Part shown: one piece after another, positions 1 through 8,333 of the stretch
Layout: the number at the start of each line of letters is the position of its first letter
Position numbering within the stretch: position 1 is the first letter of the stretch
NCBI GenBank assembly: GCA_020354045.1
Contig: CP070639.1
Location: 3,376,444 to 3,412,534 of the forward strand
Source: Anaerolineales bacterium
GTDB lineage: Bacteria; Chloroflexota; Anaerolineae; Anaerolineales; UBA4823
Reading direction: 5' to 3'
Length of the DNA: 36,091 nucleotides
Program-made: the position numbers and the translations under genes
Notes under the pieces: model-generated
The model's input: the letters and a program-made list of their open reading frames with translations, nothing else
The model's database searches: none
Told to the model about the DNA's origin: nothing

Positions 1-698
1 TCCCCCATCACCAACCCATCTCGTTCCAGATCGAAGGGCTGCGGCGTGCGGCTGTAATCATCGTTCCGACGTGACATGGCACCCAAACGATCGAATGCGG
101 CTAAACCGATCTCAGTAATAGTTGCTTCCGAACCACCAGCAATTGCAACATCGATCAACCCACTGCGCAGCATGTTCCAGGCGACACCAATGCTATCCGA
201 CCCACTTGCGCAAGCCGAGGCGACTGAGAAGCACGGGCCGTGATAGCCATTATCAATGGCAATCAAGCCACCAGCACCATTGGCCATCATCATGGGAATT
301 AGAAATGGGCTGACGCGTCGCGGTCCATCCTTGTAAAGATCGTATATGTTCCCTTGGAGAGAGGTCAATCCACCAATTGCCGAAGAGACGATCACGCCCA
401 CTCGGCCTGAATCGGATTCTGAGATTTGTAAGCCAGCCTGTTCGATAGCCTGTTTGGCAGCTGCGTTGGCAAATTGCTCAAACCGATCACGCCGACGGGC
501 ATCCCGAGCAGGCATCCAATCTTCGGGTTGAAAGCTTTTGACTTCACAGGCAATCCGCACCAGATAATCAGTTGCATCGAAGAGGGTAATTGGTCCCACT
601 CCAGATACACCTGCGAGAGCATTTCGCCATGATTCAGTCGCCGTCAACCCGATCGAGCTGACCGCTCCTAAGCCTGTCACAACGACACGTTCAACCAT
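1..698 (-). CDS. fabF: 3-oxoacyl-ACP synthase II (KAS II), N-terminal part
   Basis: The reading frame begins with ATG at 698 and runs off the left edge, giving about 232 residues of a family usually near 410. It is the condensing enzyme that elongates acyl-ACP with malonyl-ACP in cytoplasmic type II fatty acid synthesis. The N-terminus VVVTGLGAVSSIG is typical of thiolases/KAS enzymes, and the nucleophile is seen in SVASACASGSDS as Cys163, the same number as in E. coli FabF. The two catalytic histidines would lie in the missing C-terminal half. A strong ribosome binding site, AGGAGG, lies at 704-709, seven bases before the ATG. It starts 25 bp after the threonine synthase stop, so the two are probably cotranscribed, although no fatty acid gene is seen upstream. 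Confidence 0.93.
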   Translation of the reverse strand, partial: MVERVVVTGLGAVSSIGLTATESWRNALAGVSGVGPITLFDATDYLVRIACEVKSFQPEDWMPARDARRRDRFEQFANAAAKQAIEQAGLQISESDSGRVGVIVSSAIGGLTSLQGNIYDLYKDGPRRVSPFLIPMMMANGAGGLIAIDNGYHGPCFSVASACASGSDSIGVAWNMLRSGLIDVAIAGGSEATITEIGLAAFDRLGAMSRRNDDYSRTPQPFDLERDGLVMG

Positions 699-723
699 GC
701 ACGCCTCCTTAATCGCTTGTCCG

Positions 724-1830
724 TTATTGTACACTCAATCTATTACTCTTCAAACCAGATCCGGTCAGGATTACCACGATAGGTTCCGGGATCTCGCCAA
801 CACCTTGAGCCAGCCCACTCCAAACGACAGCTGAAGTTGGCTCTACATAAAAGCTACGCTGTGCCAACTGCTCGCCTCCAGTACTTATATCTTCTTCATC
901 TACAGCCACAAATCTCCCACGGCTGGTGGAAACTGCCTGCATCACCGCATCACCACGAACTGGGTGGTACACGCGGATACCATCCGCCATGGTTTGCGCT
1001 TCTGCCACCCACGCTAATCCTGCCGTACCGAAAGAAGTCAGCGCCCACAAAGGCGCACACGCCCGCGCCTGCACGCCTACCAGGACTGGCACTCGCTCTA
1101 CCAAACCCAGGTGCTTTAAACCCTCAAAGCCGCGAGCGATTCCTAGAATCAAACCCCCCTGCCCAACCGGTAGGATTACTGAGCCGGGTGCTTCACCAAG
1201 CTGCTCGTACAACTCATAAGCCAGCGTGGCATACCCTGGCAAGTTATAAGGTAAATAGGCATGGCTGGCATAAATATCCCCCTTCTCGGCTGCTTGCCGG
1301 ACTGCTGCCGAGGCATTTGAACGCGGACCCATGATTTGCACAACCTCCGCCCCATAGGCCTGGATTTGTGCACGCTTCGGACCGGAGGCTGCTTCAGGAA
1401 TAAAAACCCGCAACTGAATCCCAGCACGAGCTGCATAAGCAGCTAAAGAAGCCCCCGCATTGCCAGAAGAATCCTCCAGAGCAGCCTGCGCACCACGCCC
1501 TCGTAAAAAGCTGGCGATCAAGGCACTGCCGCGATCTTTAAACGAACCACTCGGGTTGAGATACTCACACTTGAAAGCAACCTGCGCCCCTAGCACCCGA
1601 TCCCACACCAGGGGTGTGCTGCCCTCCCCTAAGGAGATCAGCTCATATTCCTGAGGGAAACCAAAAGTATGCCGGTAGCGCCAGATGCCCGGCAGGTCTG
1701 GCTCAATTCGATCCGGTCGGTAGTGGAGCATGCCAGAGAAATCGAATAACCCACCACAAACCGGACAACGGTAAGGGACCCCTGTATCAGGATACGCCTG
1801 GTTGCAGTTAGTGCATTGGACTGAGAGCAT
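724..1830 (-). CDS. thrC: threonine synthase
   Basis: This 368-residue PLP enzyme converts O-phosphohomoserine to threonine, the last step of threonine synthesis. The N-terminus carries a zinc ribbon (Cys6, Cys9, Cys22, Cys25), as in the short bacterial/archaeal threonine synthases. The PLP lysine is Lys98 in NPSGSFKDRG, the substrate loop is SSGNAG at 121-126, and a glycine-rich phosphate loop reads PVGQGGL. The ATG has no clear ribosome binding site. A 169 bp gap (1831-1999) separates it from the molybdopterin synthase gene upstream; the gap is A/T-rich, holds no ORF, and may carry its own promoter. Threonine synthase and the related threonine dehydratase share this fold, but the zinc ribbon and full length favour ThrC. 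Confidence 0.9.
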   Translation of the reverse strand: MLSVQCTNCNQAYPDTGVPYRCPVCGGLFDFSGMLHYRPDRIEPDLPGIWRYRHTFGFPQEYELISLGEGSTPLVWDRVLGAQVAFKCEYLNPSGSFKDRGSALIASFLRGRGAQAALEDSSGNAGASLAAYAARAGIQLRVFIPEAASGPKRAQIQAYGAEVVQIMGPRSNASAAVRQAAEKGDIYASHAYLPYNLPGYATLAYELYEQLGEAPGSVILPVGQGGLILGIARGFEGLKHLGLVERVPVLVGVQARACAPLWALTSFGTAGLAWVAEAQTMADGIRVYHPVRGDAVMQAVSTSRGRFVAVDEEDISTGGEQLAQRSFYVEPTSAVVWSGLAQGVGEIPEPIVVILTGSGLKSNRLSVQ

Positions 1831-1999
1831 TATCCAAAAATCTTAACGAAAAGCCGCAAAGGTGCAAAGTGAAGAAAGATACATTTATGCATGCATATCA
1901 ACAGGTTATTCAGCCATTATTCCAAGACATCCCAATTTAAGGGAATTTTTAACCCTATAAACCTGGTATTTCAGCTGCTTAGCGTCCTTGTATTAAATC

Positions 2000-2728
2000 T
2001 TAGTCATCCTTACCCGGCAGGTACTTGCCTTCCACCCAAAATTCACCTTCAGGGCTGACCTCCTTCTTCCAGATTGGCACGATTTCCTTTAATCGGTCAA
2101 TACCATAGCGAGCGGCTTCAAAGACACCTGTGTCACGATGACCTGCCGTGCAGGCGATCAAGACAGTGGGCGTGCCAGGCATCAGATGACCAATACGCTG
2201 TACCACCGCGATCCCTTCTACCGCTGGCCAGCGGTGGCGAATCTCATCAGCTACCTGGCGCATTTTGGCCTCTGCCATCGGTTTATAGGCTTCATATTCC
2301 AGGTATTCAGTGCGGTGGGGTTCACCTCGCTGTGTCTCCGCTCGCACCATACCCGTGAAAATGCAGGCAGCCCCGGTGCTCGGCAAGGTGATGCGGTTTA
2401 GGATTTCATCCAGGTCGAGGGGTTGGTTCGTGATAGAGAAAATTGTGGGAAAATGTTCATCCACCACCCCAGAGCCGCCGCTCACCGGTGGAAAAAGCGC
2501 CACTTCTGCACCAGCAGGTATTGTATCTCCATCAAAGGCATATACCATATTAATCGAGATCAATGCGCTGCTCAAGGCAGGTGCCAGGGGAGGATATTGT
2601 TGCGCCAGGATGACCTTCAGGTCACTGACTTGAGAGTCTGTGGGGATGTCCAATCGAATCTCAGAATCTGCTACCAGATCCTTCAATCTGGCAAAAAACA
2701 ATACTTTAATTCGCACTTTTTCATGCAT
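2000..2728 (-). CDS. MoaD-MoaE fusion, molybdopterin synthase
   Basis: One 242-residue chain contains both subunits of molybdopterin synthase, which adds two dithiolene sulfurs to cyclic pyranopterin monophosphate. Residues 1-85 are a MoaD ubiquitin-like domain ending in the Gly-Gly pair at 84-85 (PPVSGG), and residues about 90-242 are MoaE, recognised by [17 protein letters not shown] and the catalytic-region motif EIVPIWKKE. The Gly-Gly that is normally the free thiocarboxylated C-terminus is internal here. The mycobacterial MoaX fusion has the same order and is known to be cleaved after its Gly. A longer in-frame ORF reaches 2926, but that part overlaps moaC out of frame and does not resemble MoaD, so I start at the ATG at 2728, which overlaps the moaC stop by 8 bp (translational coupling). 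Confidence 0.9.
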   Translation of the reverse strand: MHEKVRIKVLFFARLKDLVADSEIRLDIPTDSQVSDLKVILAQQYPPLAPALSSALISINMVYAFDGDTIPAGAEVALFPPVSGGSGVVDEHFPTIFSITNQPLDLDEILNRITLPSTGAACIFTGMVRAETQRGEPHRTEYLEYEAYKPMAEAKMRQVADEIRHRWPAVEGIAVVQRIGHLMPGTPTVLIACTAGHRDTGVFEAARYGIDRLKEIVPIWKKEVSPEGEFWVEGKYLPGKDD

Positions 2729-3200
2729 TGATAACATCCCCGCTGCGACCACCACGCTTTTCCACCAGACGGATATCTTGAATACGCATGGTTTTTTCAG
2801 CAGATTTCGCCATATCGTACACCGTGAGTGCAGCCACGCTGACCGCGGTGAGGGCTTCCATCTCAACCCCAGTTTTGCCAACCGTGCGAACAGCGGCAGT
2901 AATTTGCACGCCGGGCAGCTCTTCATCCAATTCTAAATCGACCGTGATCTGGGTGAGTGCCAGCGGGTGACAAAGGGGGATCAATTCAGAGGTACGTTTG
3001 GCGGCCATCACCCCAGCGAGCTGCGCCACACTGAGCACATCGCCCTTCTTCAGGGCACCTTCCCGTATTAATGCCAGGGTTTCCGGCTGCATCACCACCG
3101 CACCTTTGGCGATTGCCAGCCGTTCACTATCAGGTTTCGCGCCCACATCGACCATGCGGGTGCGTCCACTTTCATCCAAATGTGAGAGCTTGGAAGTCAT
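2721..3200 (-). CDS. moaC: cyclic pyranopterin monophosphate synthase
   Basis: This 159-residue protein matches MoaC in length and motifs: [13 protein letters not shown] near the N-terminus, LIPLCHPL around residue 75, [12 protein letters not shown] around 108 and VYDMAKS near 128. MoaC makes cyclic pyranopterin monophosphate from the MoaA product in molybdenum cofactor synthesis. It is the first gene of the minus-strand run and overlaps the MoaD-MoaE fusion, which performs the next step. There is no Shine-Dalgarno before the ATG; instead a consensus TATAAT lies seven bases upstream, so the mRNA may start at the ATG itself. moaA is not in the window. Confidence 0.96.
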   Translation of the reverse strand: MTSKLSHLDESGRTRMVDVGAKPDSERLAIAKGAVVMQPETLALIREGALKKGDVLSVAQLAGVMAAKRTSELIPLCHPLALTQITVDLELDEELPGVQITAAVRTVGKTGVEMEALTAVSVAALTVYDMAKSAEKTMRIQDIRLVEKRGGRSGDVINA

Positions 3201-3206
3201 GCCGGA

Positions 3207-3212
3207 ATTATA
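3207..3212 (-). promoter_or_regulatory. -10 element of moaC, probable leaderless promoter
   Basis: The minus strand reads TATAAT at 3212-3207, followed by six bases and then the moaC ATG at 3200. A start point seven bases after the -10 falls on the A of the ATG. No Shine-Dalgarno lies between them. The -35 is not consensus. Confidence 0.55.
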
Positions 3213-3320
3213 TCGTATCCCCGGTATAATTTTATTTGCTCATTGGCAAGCCAATTATTCATATTATCAATCCCCCAGGAGAAGTGCTTTCTCATTTCGT
3301 AAAAACAGGAGAGCCATACC

Positions 3321-4820
3321 ATGGAATCATTGACAATGCATGAGATGCAAGCAAAAATGCGGGGCGGTGAGCTTTCCAGCCGTCAACTGGTGGAAAGCTA
3401 CCTGGAGCGCATTCAAACTCTGGACAAGGCTGGACCAAAGCTAAATGCGATTATCGAGATAAACCCAGAGGCGCTGGCAATCGCAGACAAACTCGACCAA
3501 GAGCGTGCGGGCGGCCAGCTACGAGGTCCGCTACACGGCATCCCCATTGTCCTAAAGGATAATATCGACACAGCTGACCGCATGACCACCACTGCTGGCT
3601 CGTTAGCTCTAGAAGGGTATATCGCTGCCCAAGATGCGTTCCTGGTGTCGCGATTGCGCGCAGCTGGCGCAGTCATTCTGGCGAAAGCAAATTTGAGCGA
3701 GTGGGCGAACTTCCGCTCAACCAATTCGATCTCTGGATGGAGCAGCCGTGGTGGGCAGACGCTTAATCCTTACGCACTGGATCGCAACCCGTGTGGTTCC
3801 AGCTCAGGCTCCGCAGTGGCTGTGGCGGCTGAGCTGTGCGCTGCGGCAGTTGGCACGGAAACGGATGGCTCAATTATCTGCCCTTCCCATGCCAACGGTG
3901 TAGTGGGTATAAAACCCACCTTAGGGCTGATCAGCCGGTCAGGCGTTATTCCAATCTCCCACTCTCAAGATACCGCGGGGCCAATTGCACGCTCAGTATG
4001 GGACGCAGCCGTATTGTTGGGTGCGATGACTGGCGTTGATCCCCGCGACCCAGCCACCAGCTCCAGCCAGGACAAATCCCATCACGACTATACGCAGTTT
4101 TTAAAATCAAATGGTTTACAAGGAACTCGCATTGGAGTAGCGCGTAACTTCTTTGAGTTTCACCCCCTGGTAGACAAGATCATGGAAGCCTGCCTGGAAG
4201 CCCTACAAGCAGGTGGCGCGGAGCTGGTCGATCCAGCGGACATAGAGACCAAGGATAAAACTGATGATACCGAGATTGAGGTGCTGTTCTACGATTTTAA
4301 AGCTGACCTGAACGCTTACCTGGGCACGCTCGGAGGGCAGGCACGCGTGCACTCCTTGGAAGATGTGATCGCGTTCAATAAAGCCAATCAAGAGAAAGTT
4401 ATGCCGTACTTTGGGCAGGAACGCATGCTTAAAGCACAGGAGAAAGGACCCCTGACCGATGAAGCCTATCAAAAAGCCCTGGAGACCAACCACCGCCTGG
4501 CACGTGATGAGGGCATCGACACCACTTTGCAGAAACACAAGCTGGACGCTATTGTCGCCCCTAGTGGTGGACCAGCCTGGTTGATCGATTATGTCAATGG
4601 TGACCATTATGGAGGTGGCAGCTCCTCTCCTGCAGCAGTGGCTGGCTACCCGAATATCACTGTACCAGCGGGATACGTGTACGGCTTGCCGGTCGGCATA
4701 TCATTCATTGGCACAGCTTATACAGAGCCAACCCTGCTGCGCCTGGCCTATGCCTTTGAGCAAGCTACTCAAGTGCGAAAATCACCGCAATTTCTGCCCA
4801 GCGTCAACCTGGCTTCTTGA
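3321..4820 (+). CDS. amidase signature family amidohydrolase
   Basis: This 499-residue protein belongs to the amidase signature family, which hydrolyses amides with a Ser-cisSer-Lys triad. Lys79 is in GIPIVLKDNIDT, the cis-serine is about Ser160 in NPCGSSSGSAVA, and the nucleophile is Ser184 in GTETDGSI; the 24-residue spacing between the serines fits the family. It lacks the C-terminal region expected for GatA and no gatB or gatC is adjacent, so it is more likely a stand-alone amidase of unknown substrate than a transamidosome subunit. No signal peptide is seen, so it should be cytoplasmic. AGGA at 3307-3310 precedes the ATG. It is divergent from moaC, with the two promoters in the 120 bp between them. 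Confidence 0.9.
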   Translation: MESLTMHEMQAKMRGGELSSRQLVESYLERIQTLDKAGPKLNAIIEINPEALAIADKLDQERAGGQLRGPLHGIPIVLKDNIDTADRMTTTAGSLALEGYIAAQDAFLVSRLRAAGAVILAKANLSEWANFRSTNSISGWSSRGGQTLNPYALDRNPCGSSSGSAVAVAAELCAAAVGTETDGSIICPSHANGVVGIKPTLGLISRSGVIPISHSQDTAGPIARSVWDAAVLLGAMTGVDPRDPATSSSQDKSHHDYTQFLKSNGLQGTRIGVARNFFEFHPLVDKIMEACLEALQAGGAELVDPADIETKDKTDDTEIEVLFYDFKADLNAYLGTLGGQARVHSLEDVIAFNKANQEKVMPYFGQERMLKAQEKGPLTDEAYQKALETNHRLARDEGIDTTLQKHKLDAIVAPSGGPAWLIDYVNGDHYGGGSSSPAAVAGYPNITVPAGYVYGLPVGISFIGTAYTEPTLLRLAYAFEQATQVRKSPQFLPSVNLAS

Positions 4821-5287
4821 GTCCTAAAACACGAAACCCATACGCATTTGCACACTAGCCATCCTGAGCATTGCCATCTGTCTAGCAACCTAGCTGGAAT
4901 CTTACCTACTCTCGCGCAACCCAGCCAAGCAGCGGCTTGCCTACCCCGGAGTGGGCTTGTTGAGCTATACGATGGCGCAAGAGTGCCAACTTAACCTAGC
5001 GCTCTATTCTATTGCCTGTGTCATTGACCTATTTACCACAGTCAGCCCAAATGTCAGCCGACCTGATGTAGCCTGGGTGCTAGGCAGCCTGCTGGTTTTG
5101 GAATTTGGCTAGCTGCCATTGATAGTGGCAGGTAAGTGGGCTGTGGCTATCATCGCCAAACTCGCCGGGTTGGTCGCGGTCTGGCAATAACTGGGATAGC
5201 GCAAGATGCTGGCTTGAAGGCATCATTTTATAACTAACGAGCACAGGACCGCCCTCTCACCGGTTGTTCTGTGCTTTAATATGCGTA
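4821..5287 (+). other. 467 bp without an intact gene
   Basis: No intact ORF of convincing composition was found between the amidase and the methyltransferase. The only structure is a hydrophobic, stop-interrupted reading frame at 4936-5190, listed separately. No clear terminator, tRNA or repeat is visible. Confidence 0.6.
4936..5190 (+). pseudogene. decayed membrane-protein fragment
   Basis: A plus-strand frame reads about 58 residues with a membrane-protein character (for example PGVGLLSYTMAQECQLNLAL), stops at TAG 5110-5112, and continues in the same frame for 25 more residues (LPLIVAGKWAVAIIAKLAGL) to TAA at 5188-5190. There is no good start codon or ribosome binding site. The hydrophobic composition on both sides of the stop in one frame suggests a decayed gene end. 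I do not recognise the family, and chance cannot be excluded for so short a stretch. Confidence 0.3.
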
Positions 5288-5890
5288 ATGGAACTAACCA
5301 ATTTAATCAATCTGATACTAATATGGCTAAATCGGATCGCTGCCCTGGCTGGCGTGGTGGTTCTGCTGGTGCCTCTGCTAAGTTTTCGCCGACTAGATCA
5401 GCGTGCCAGGCAGAGCTCGTCCGGCTTGCTAGCCGGTGTGCTGCACTGGCCCTACATGATTGTCATGACCATATTATTTGTCTTGGCCGGTGTACTGCTT
5501 TGGAAACCAGTCCCGGTTGCACTTACTCCACCCTGGCAGGCGGTTGCGTTGATCTGCGGAAGCTGTCTGTATTTCCCCGCCATCGCCATGTACTTGTGGG
5601 GCTATAAAACGCTGGGAGAACATTTAGGCTTATCTACAGAGTTCGGAGCTTCAATGTATGTAAATCACCAGCTCATTCAAAAAGGTCCTTACCTCTGTGT
5701 TCTCCACCCCAAGTATCTGCGTGTCATGCAAGCTGCGACAGGCGCGTTGTTAATCTTCCGCACATGGGCAATGCTGAAATTTGCCCCTCTTTCCTTAGGT
5801 ATCATCCTGCGAGCTCGGCGCGAAGAGTCCCTGCTTGCTCAAGCATTTGGCGAAAACTGGCAGGCGCATAAAGAGCGTTTGCCTGCCTAG
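5288..5890 (+). CDS. isoprenylcysteine carboxyl methyltransferase-like membrane protein
   Basis: This 200-residue protein has about four to five hydrophobic segments (roughly 5-27, 45-67, 78-98 and 145-170) and ends with the SAM-site pattern of the ICMT/PEMT superfamily: KGPYLCVLHPKYLRV, then ARREESLLAQAFGENW with the conserved Glu pair and FG..W. Members are integral-membrane methyltransferases acting on lipids or lipid-modified substrates; the substrate here is unknown. The ATG at 5288 is preferred over an in-frame TTG at 5264, although neither has a ribosome binding site. TAATAT at 5277-5282 lies close to the ATG and could be a -10 of a near-leaderless transcript. It sits 119 bp before the heliorhodopsin gene on the same strand. 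Confidence 0.65.
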   Translation: MELTNLINLILIWLNRIAALAGVVVLLVPLLSFRRLDQRARQSSSGLLAGVLHWPYMIVMTILFVLAGVLLWKPVPVALTPPWQAVALICGSCLYFPAIAMYLWGYKTLGEHLGLSTEFGASMYVNHQLIQKGPYLCVLHPKYLRVMQAATGALLIFRTWAMLKFAPLSLGIILRARREESLLAQAFGENWQAHKERLPA

Positions 5891-6009
5891 AATCCCCAAT
5901 CCTGGTAAAATCAATAAGGAGCACAATCCTAATTGAATAGCGCATGCTGTTTGCCATACGCATTAATCCCACAATTCACCGCATAAAATCGAAAAGGAGA
6001 CTAATTGAA

Positions 6010-6804
6010 ATGAATACAAAACTCGAGTCACAAAACGACTACCAGAGTAAGTTTCAAGGTTTAAGACGCTTTAATTTGATCATGGGTTTCTTACACCTTG
6101 TGCAAGGTGTTTTCATGATCCTGGTCAGCAATGACACCACCTACCCCATATTTACGAATTACCTATCCTTTGACGTAGCCTCGCGCGCCCTGAAACCAAA
6201 TCCACAGCTGCTATACGAATTGCGCTTTGGACCCGCCGTTGCCACCTTTTTACTCATCTCCGCAGTGGCTCATTTTTACCTGAGCACCATTGGTTATAGC
6301 AGCTATGTTGAAAACCTCAAAAAAGGAATGAACCCGATACGCTTTTACGAGTATGCATTGAGTTCTTCCCTGATGATCGTATTAATCGGTATGCTTTCCG
6401 GGTTATGGGATCTAGGTGCGATTATCCTGATCTTCGGCATTAACGCGACCATGAACCTATTCGGTATTATGATGGAATATCACAACCAGATCTTAAAGAA
6501 AACCAACTGGACGGCCTTTATCTACGGTTGCATCGCCGGCATCATACCCTGGGTGGTGATTGTGCTCTACTTTTTGGGATCGATTTCTTCAGGTGAAGAC
6601 AAACCCCCGGATTTCGTATATGCGGTCATCCCCACTTTGTTTGTTTTCTTTAACATCTTCGCCATCAACATGGTGCTGCAGTATAAAAAAGTTGGTCGCT
6701 GGAAAGATTACCTATTCGGTGAAAGGGTTTACATCATTCTAAGCCTGTCAGCCAAGACAGTTCTGGCCTGGATTATTTTCGCTGGAACCCTGGCACCCGT
6801 ATAA
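6010..6804 (+). CDS. heliorhodopsin
   Basis: This 264-residue protein has seven hydrophobic helices and matches the heliorhodopsin family closely. The retinal Schiff-base lysine is Lys249 in helix 7 (LSLSAKTVLAW, followed by FAGTL), and the counterion glutamate is Glu114 in helix 3 (RFYEYALSSSLMIVL). The two cavity histidines of the family appear as His29 and His88. Other family blocks are IFGINATMNLFG and GCIAGIIPW. Heliorhodopsins bind retinal, sit inverted in the membrane relative to type 1 rhodopsins, have long photocycles and are thought to be light sensors or enzyme regulators rather than pumps. The start is the ATG at 6010 with AAGGAG at 5994-5999; an in-frame ATG at 5944 adds a basic, unrelated extension. 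No retinal-forming oxygenase is nearby. Confidence 0.95.
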   Translation: MNTKLESQNDYQSKFQGLRRFNLIMGFLHLVQGVFMILVSNDTTYPIFTNYLSFDVASRALKPNPQLLYELRFGPAVATFLLISAVAHFYLSTIGYSSYVENLKKGMNPIRFYEYALSSSLMIVLIGMLSGLWDLGAIILIFGINATMNLFGIMMEYHNQILKKTNWTAFIYGCIAGIIPWVVIVLYFLGSISSGEDKPPDFVYAVIPTLFVFFNIFAINMVLQYKKVGRWKDYLFGERVYIILSLSAKTVLAWIIFAGTLAPV

Positions 6805-6892
6805 ATCAAACATCTACCCGATAAAACGAGGCTTACCCGCTCACCAACACTCATAAAACAATTTCTTCATCAGTGAATTTTAGTATGTGGAA

Positions 6893-7312
6893 ATGGCTGA
6901 ATTGAAAACCAGACCTAACGATCAAAGCGTTGAAACCTTTCTAAACAGCATTCAGGACGACAAAAAACGCCAGGATAGTCTGGCCATCCTGGCATTGATG
7001 CAAGAGATAACCGGTGAAAAGCCAGTCATGTGGGGTGACAGCATTATCGAGTTCGGGAGCTATCATTGCAAGTATGCCAGTGGCAGAGAAGGTGACATGT
7101 TCTTAACCGGTTTCTCTCCTCGCAAGAAGAACCTGACGTTATACATCATGTCCGGGTTTGATATGTATAACTCATTGTTGACGAAGCTTGGCAAGCATAC
7201 CGCAGGCAAGTCCTGCCTGTATTTTAAGAAAATTGAAGATATTGACCTGCCTACCCTGCAAAAGCTGGTAAAACTATCGACGGAACACGTCGCCAGAACC
7301 AACCCTGGATGA
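6893..7312 (+). CDS. DUF1801 (YdhG-like) protein
   Basis: This 139-residue cytoplasmic protein matches the DUF1801/YdhG-like family: an N-terminal helical part (VETFLNSIQDDKKRQDSLAIL), then EKPVMWGDSIIEFG, a central beta part with FLTGFSPRKKNLTLYIM, and the C-terminal KSCLYFKKIEDIDLPTLQKL. The fold is related to the iron-chaperone/frataxin-like set, but no biochemical role is established. The start could also be an in-frame GTG at 6887; I prefer the ATG at 6893. It follows the heliorhodopsin by about 90 bp on the same strand and may be cotranscribed with it. Confidence 0.8.
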   Translation: MAELKTRPNDQSVETFLNSIQDDKKRQDSLAILALMQEITGEKPVMWGDSIIEFGSYHCKYASGREGDMFLTGFSPRKKNLTLYIMSGFDMYNSLLTKLGKHTAGKSCLYFKKIEDIDLPTLQKLVKLSTEHVARTNPG

Positions 7313-7361
7313 TCCACTTGTAGACATGAAAGTGATCTCATGTTAAGGATGTAATTACACT

Positions 7362-8300
7362 ATGCTAGAGGACTTCAGCACGAGACTCTTAAATATCCAG
7401 GAAAAACGCAAACTAAAAGCCAGGCTTGGGCGTAAATTGGTGCAGATCCAGAAGGAGTTCCTGGATGAATCAAAGCGCTTAACTGCTCTGGAGTCAGAGT
7501 TATCCAAAGAAAAAGCCGATATAGAAAATTTTGAACGCCTGAGCCTGACAGCCATGTTCTACAGCGTGCTTGGCAGCCGTGAAGAACAGCTAGAAAAAGA
7601 ACGCCAGGAATTACTAAGTGCCCAGATCAAATATCAAAAAGCAAAATTTTTGGTAGCTTCTTTGGAAAGTGAACGCGACCACGTAACACAGCAACTACAA
7701 GAGCTGCAAGGACTGGAAGCAGAGTATGAAAGGCTGTTGAATGAGAAAGAAGCCTATATTCACACAGCCAATCAAAAACTGGCGAGCGAACTGGTCATGA
7801 TCGCAGAGCAGATGGCGAACCTGAACGCAGAGACCAAAGAACTGGAGGAAGCCATCCGGGCAGGCAGTACTGTCGATCGAGGATTGCAAAAAGTGATATC
7901 GGCATTAGAAAGTGCCCATGGTTGGGGTGTATGGGACATGATAGGTGGGGGTCTGATCAGCACCGCAATTAAACACGGCAAAGTCGATGAAGCCCGCCAG
8001 GCTGTCCACGAAGTCCAGGCTCAAATAAACCAATTCAAACGCGAGCTGATAGATGTCAGGCAAAGCGCGAGTCTGGAGGTAGAAATCACTGCCTTCGAAT
8101 CTTTTGCGGATTATTTTTTTGATGGCTTGATCATCGACTGGATCGTGCAATCCAAGATTTCAAAATCCCTGGAACAAGCAAAACAAACCAGATCGAAAGT
8201 GGCAACGACCTTACAGCAATTGAATGATCTGAAAGAGCAGGCTCTCAAGCGAGCGAGGAGTTTGCAGGACAAACGACTTGCTATCCTCGAGAACAGTTGA
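7362..8300 (+). CDS. coiled-coil protein of unknown function
   Basis: I do not recognise a named family. The 312-residue protein is highly charged and helical, with two long coiled-coil regions (about residues 8-60 and 73-168) and a third at about 205-240 and 265-310. Between them, residues 187-212 form a conserved-looking block rich in glycine (GWGVWDMIGGGLISTAIKHG followed by KVDEA), which resembles a segment I associate with uncharacterised bacterial coiled-coil proteins. There is no signal peptide or transmembrane helix, so it is probably cytoplasmic and structural or a partner-binding protein. AAGGA lies 13 bases before the ATG. It is 49 bp after the DUF1801 gene and 33 bp before the thioesterase gene. 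Confidence 0.75.
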   Translation: MLEDFSTRLLNIQEKRKLKARLGRKLVQIQKEFLDESKRLTALESELSKEKADIENFERLSLTAMFYSVLGSREEQLEKERQELLSAQIKYQKAKFLVASLESERDHVTQQLQELQGLEAEYERLLNEKEAYIHTANQKLASELVMIAEQMANLNAETKELEEAIRAGSTVDRGLQKVISALESAHGWGVWDMIGGGLISTAIKHGKVDEARQAVHEVQAQINQFKRELIDVRQSASLEVEITAFESFADYFFDGLIIDWIVQSKISKSLEQAKQTRSKVATTLQQLNDLKEQALKRARSLQDKRLAILENS

Positions 8301-8333
8301 TACTGAAACAGTCTACCCAATAGCGTCACCGCC

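Noticed and set aside
837-1334. Plus-strand ORF of 165 codons inside thrC
   Set aside because: It is antisense to a well-supported threonine synthase and its translation has no recognisable motif and an unnatural Pro/His-rich composition.
2729-2926. N-terminal extension of the MoaD-MoaE ORF
   Set aside because: The extra 66 codons overlap moaC in another frame, read as basic nonsense, and the MoaD domain begins exactly at the ATG at 2728.
3321-4820. Amidase as GatA of the Glu/Asp-tRNA amidotransferase
   Set aside because: The amidase signature is shared, but no gatB or gatC is adjacent and the sequence around the nucleophile (TDGSII) differs from the GGSIR typical of GatA.
5944-6009. Longer heliorhodopsin start at 5944
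   Set aside because: The extension is not seen in the family, and a well-placed AAGGAG precedes the ATG at 6010.
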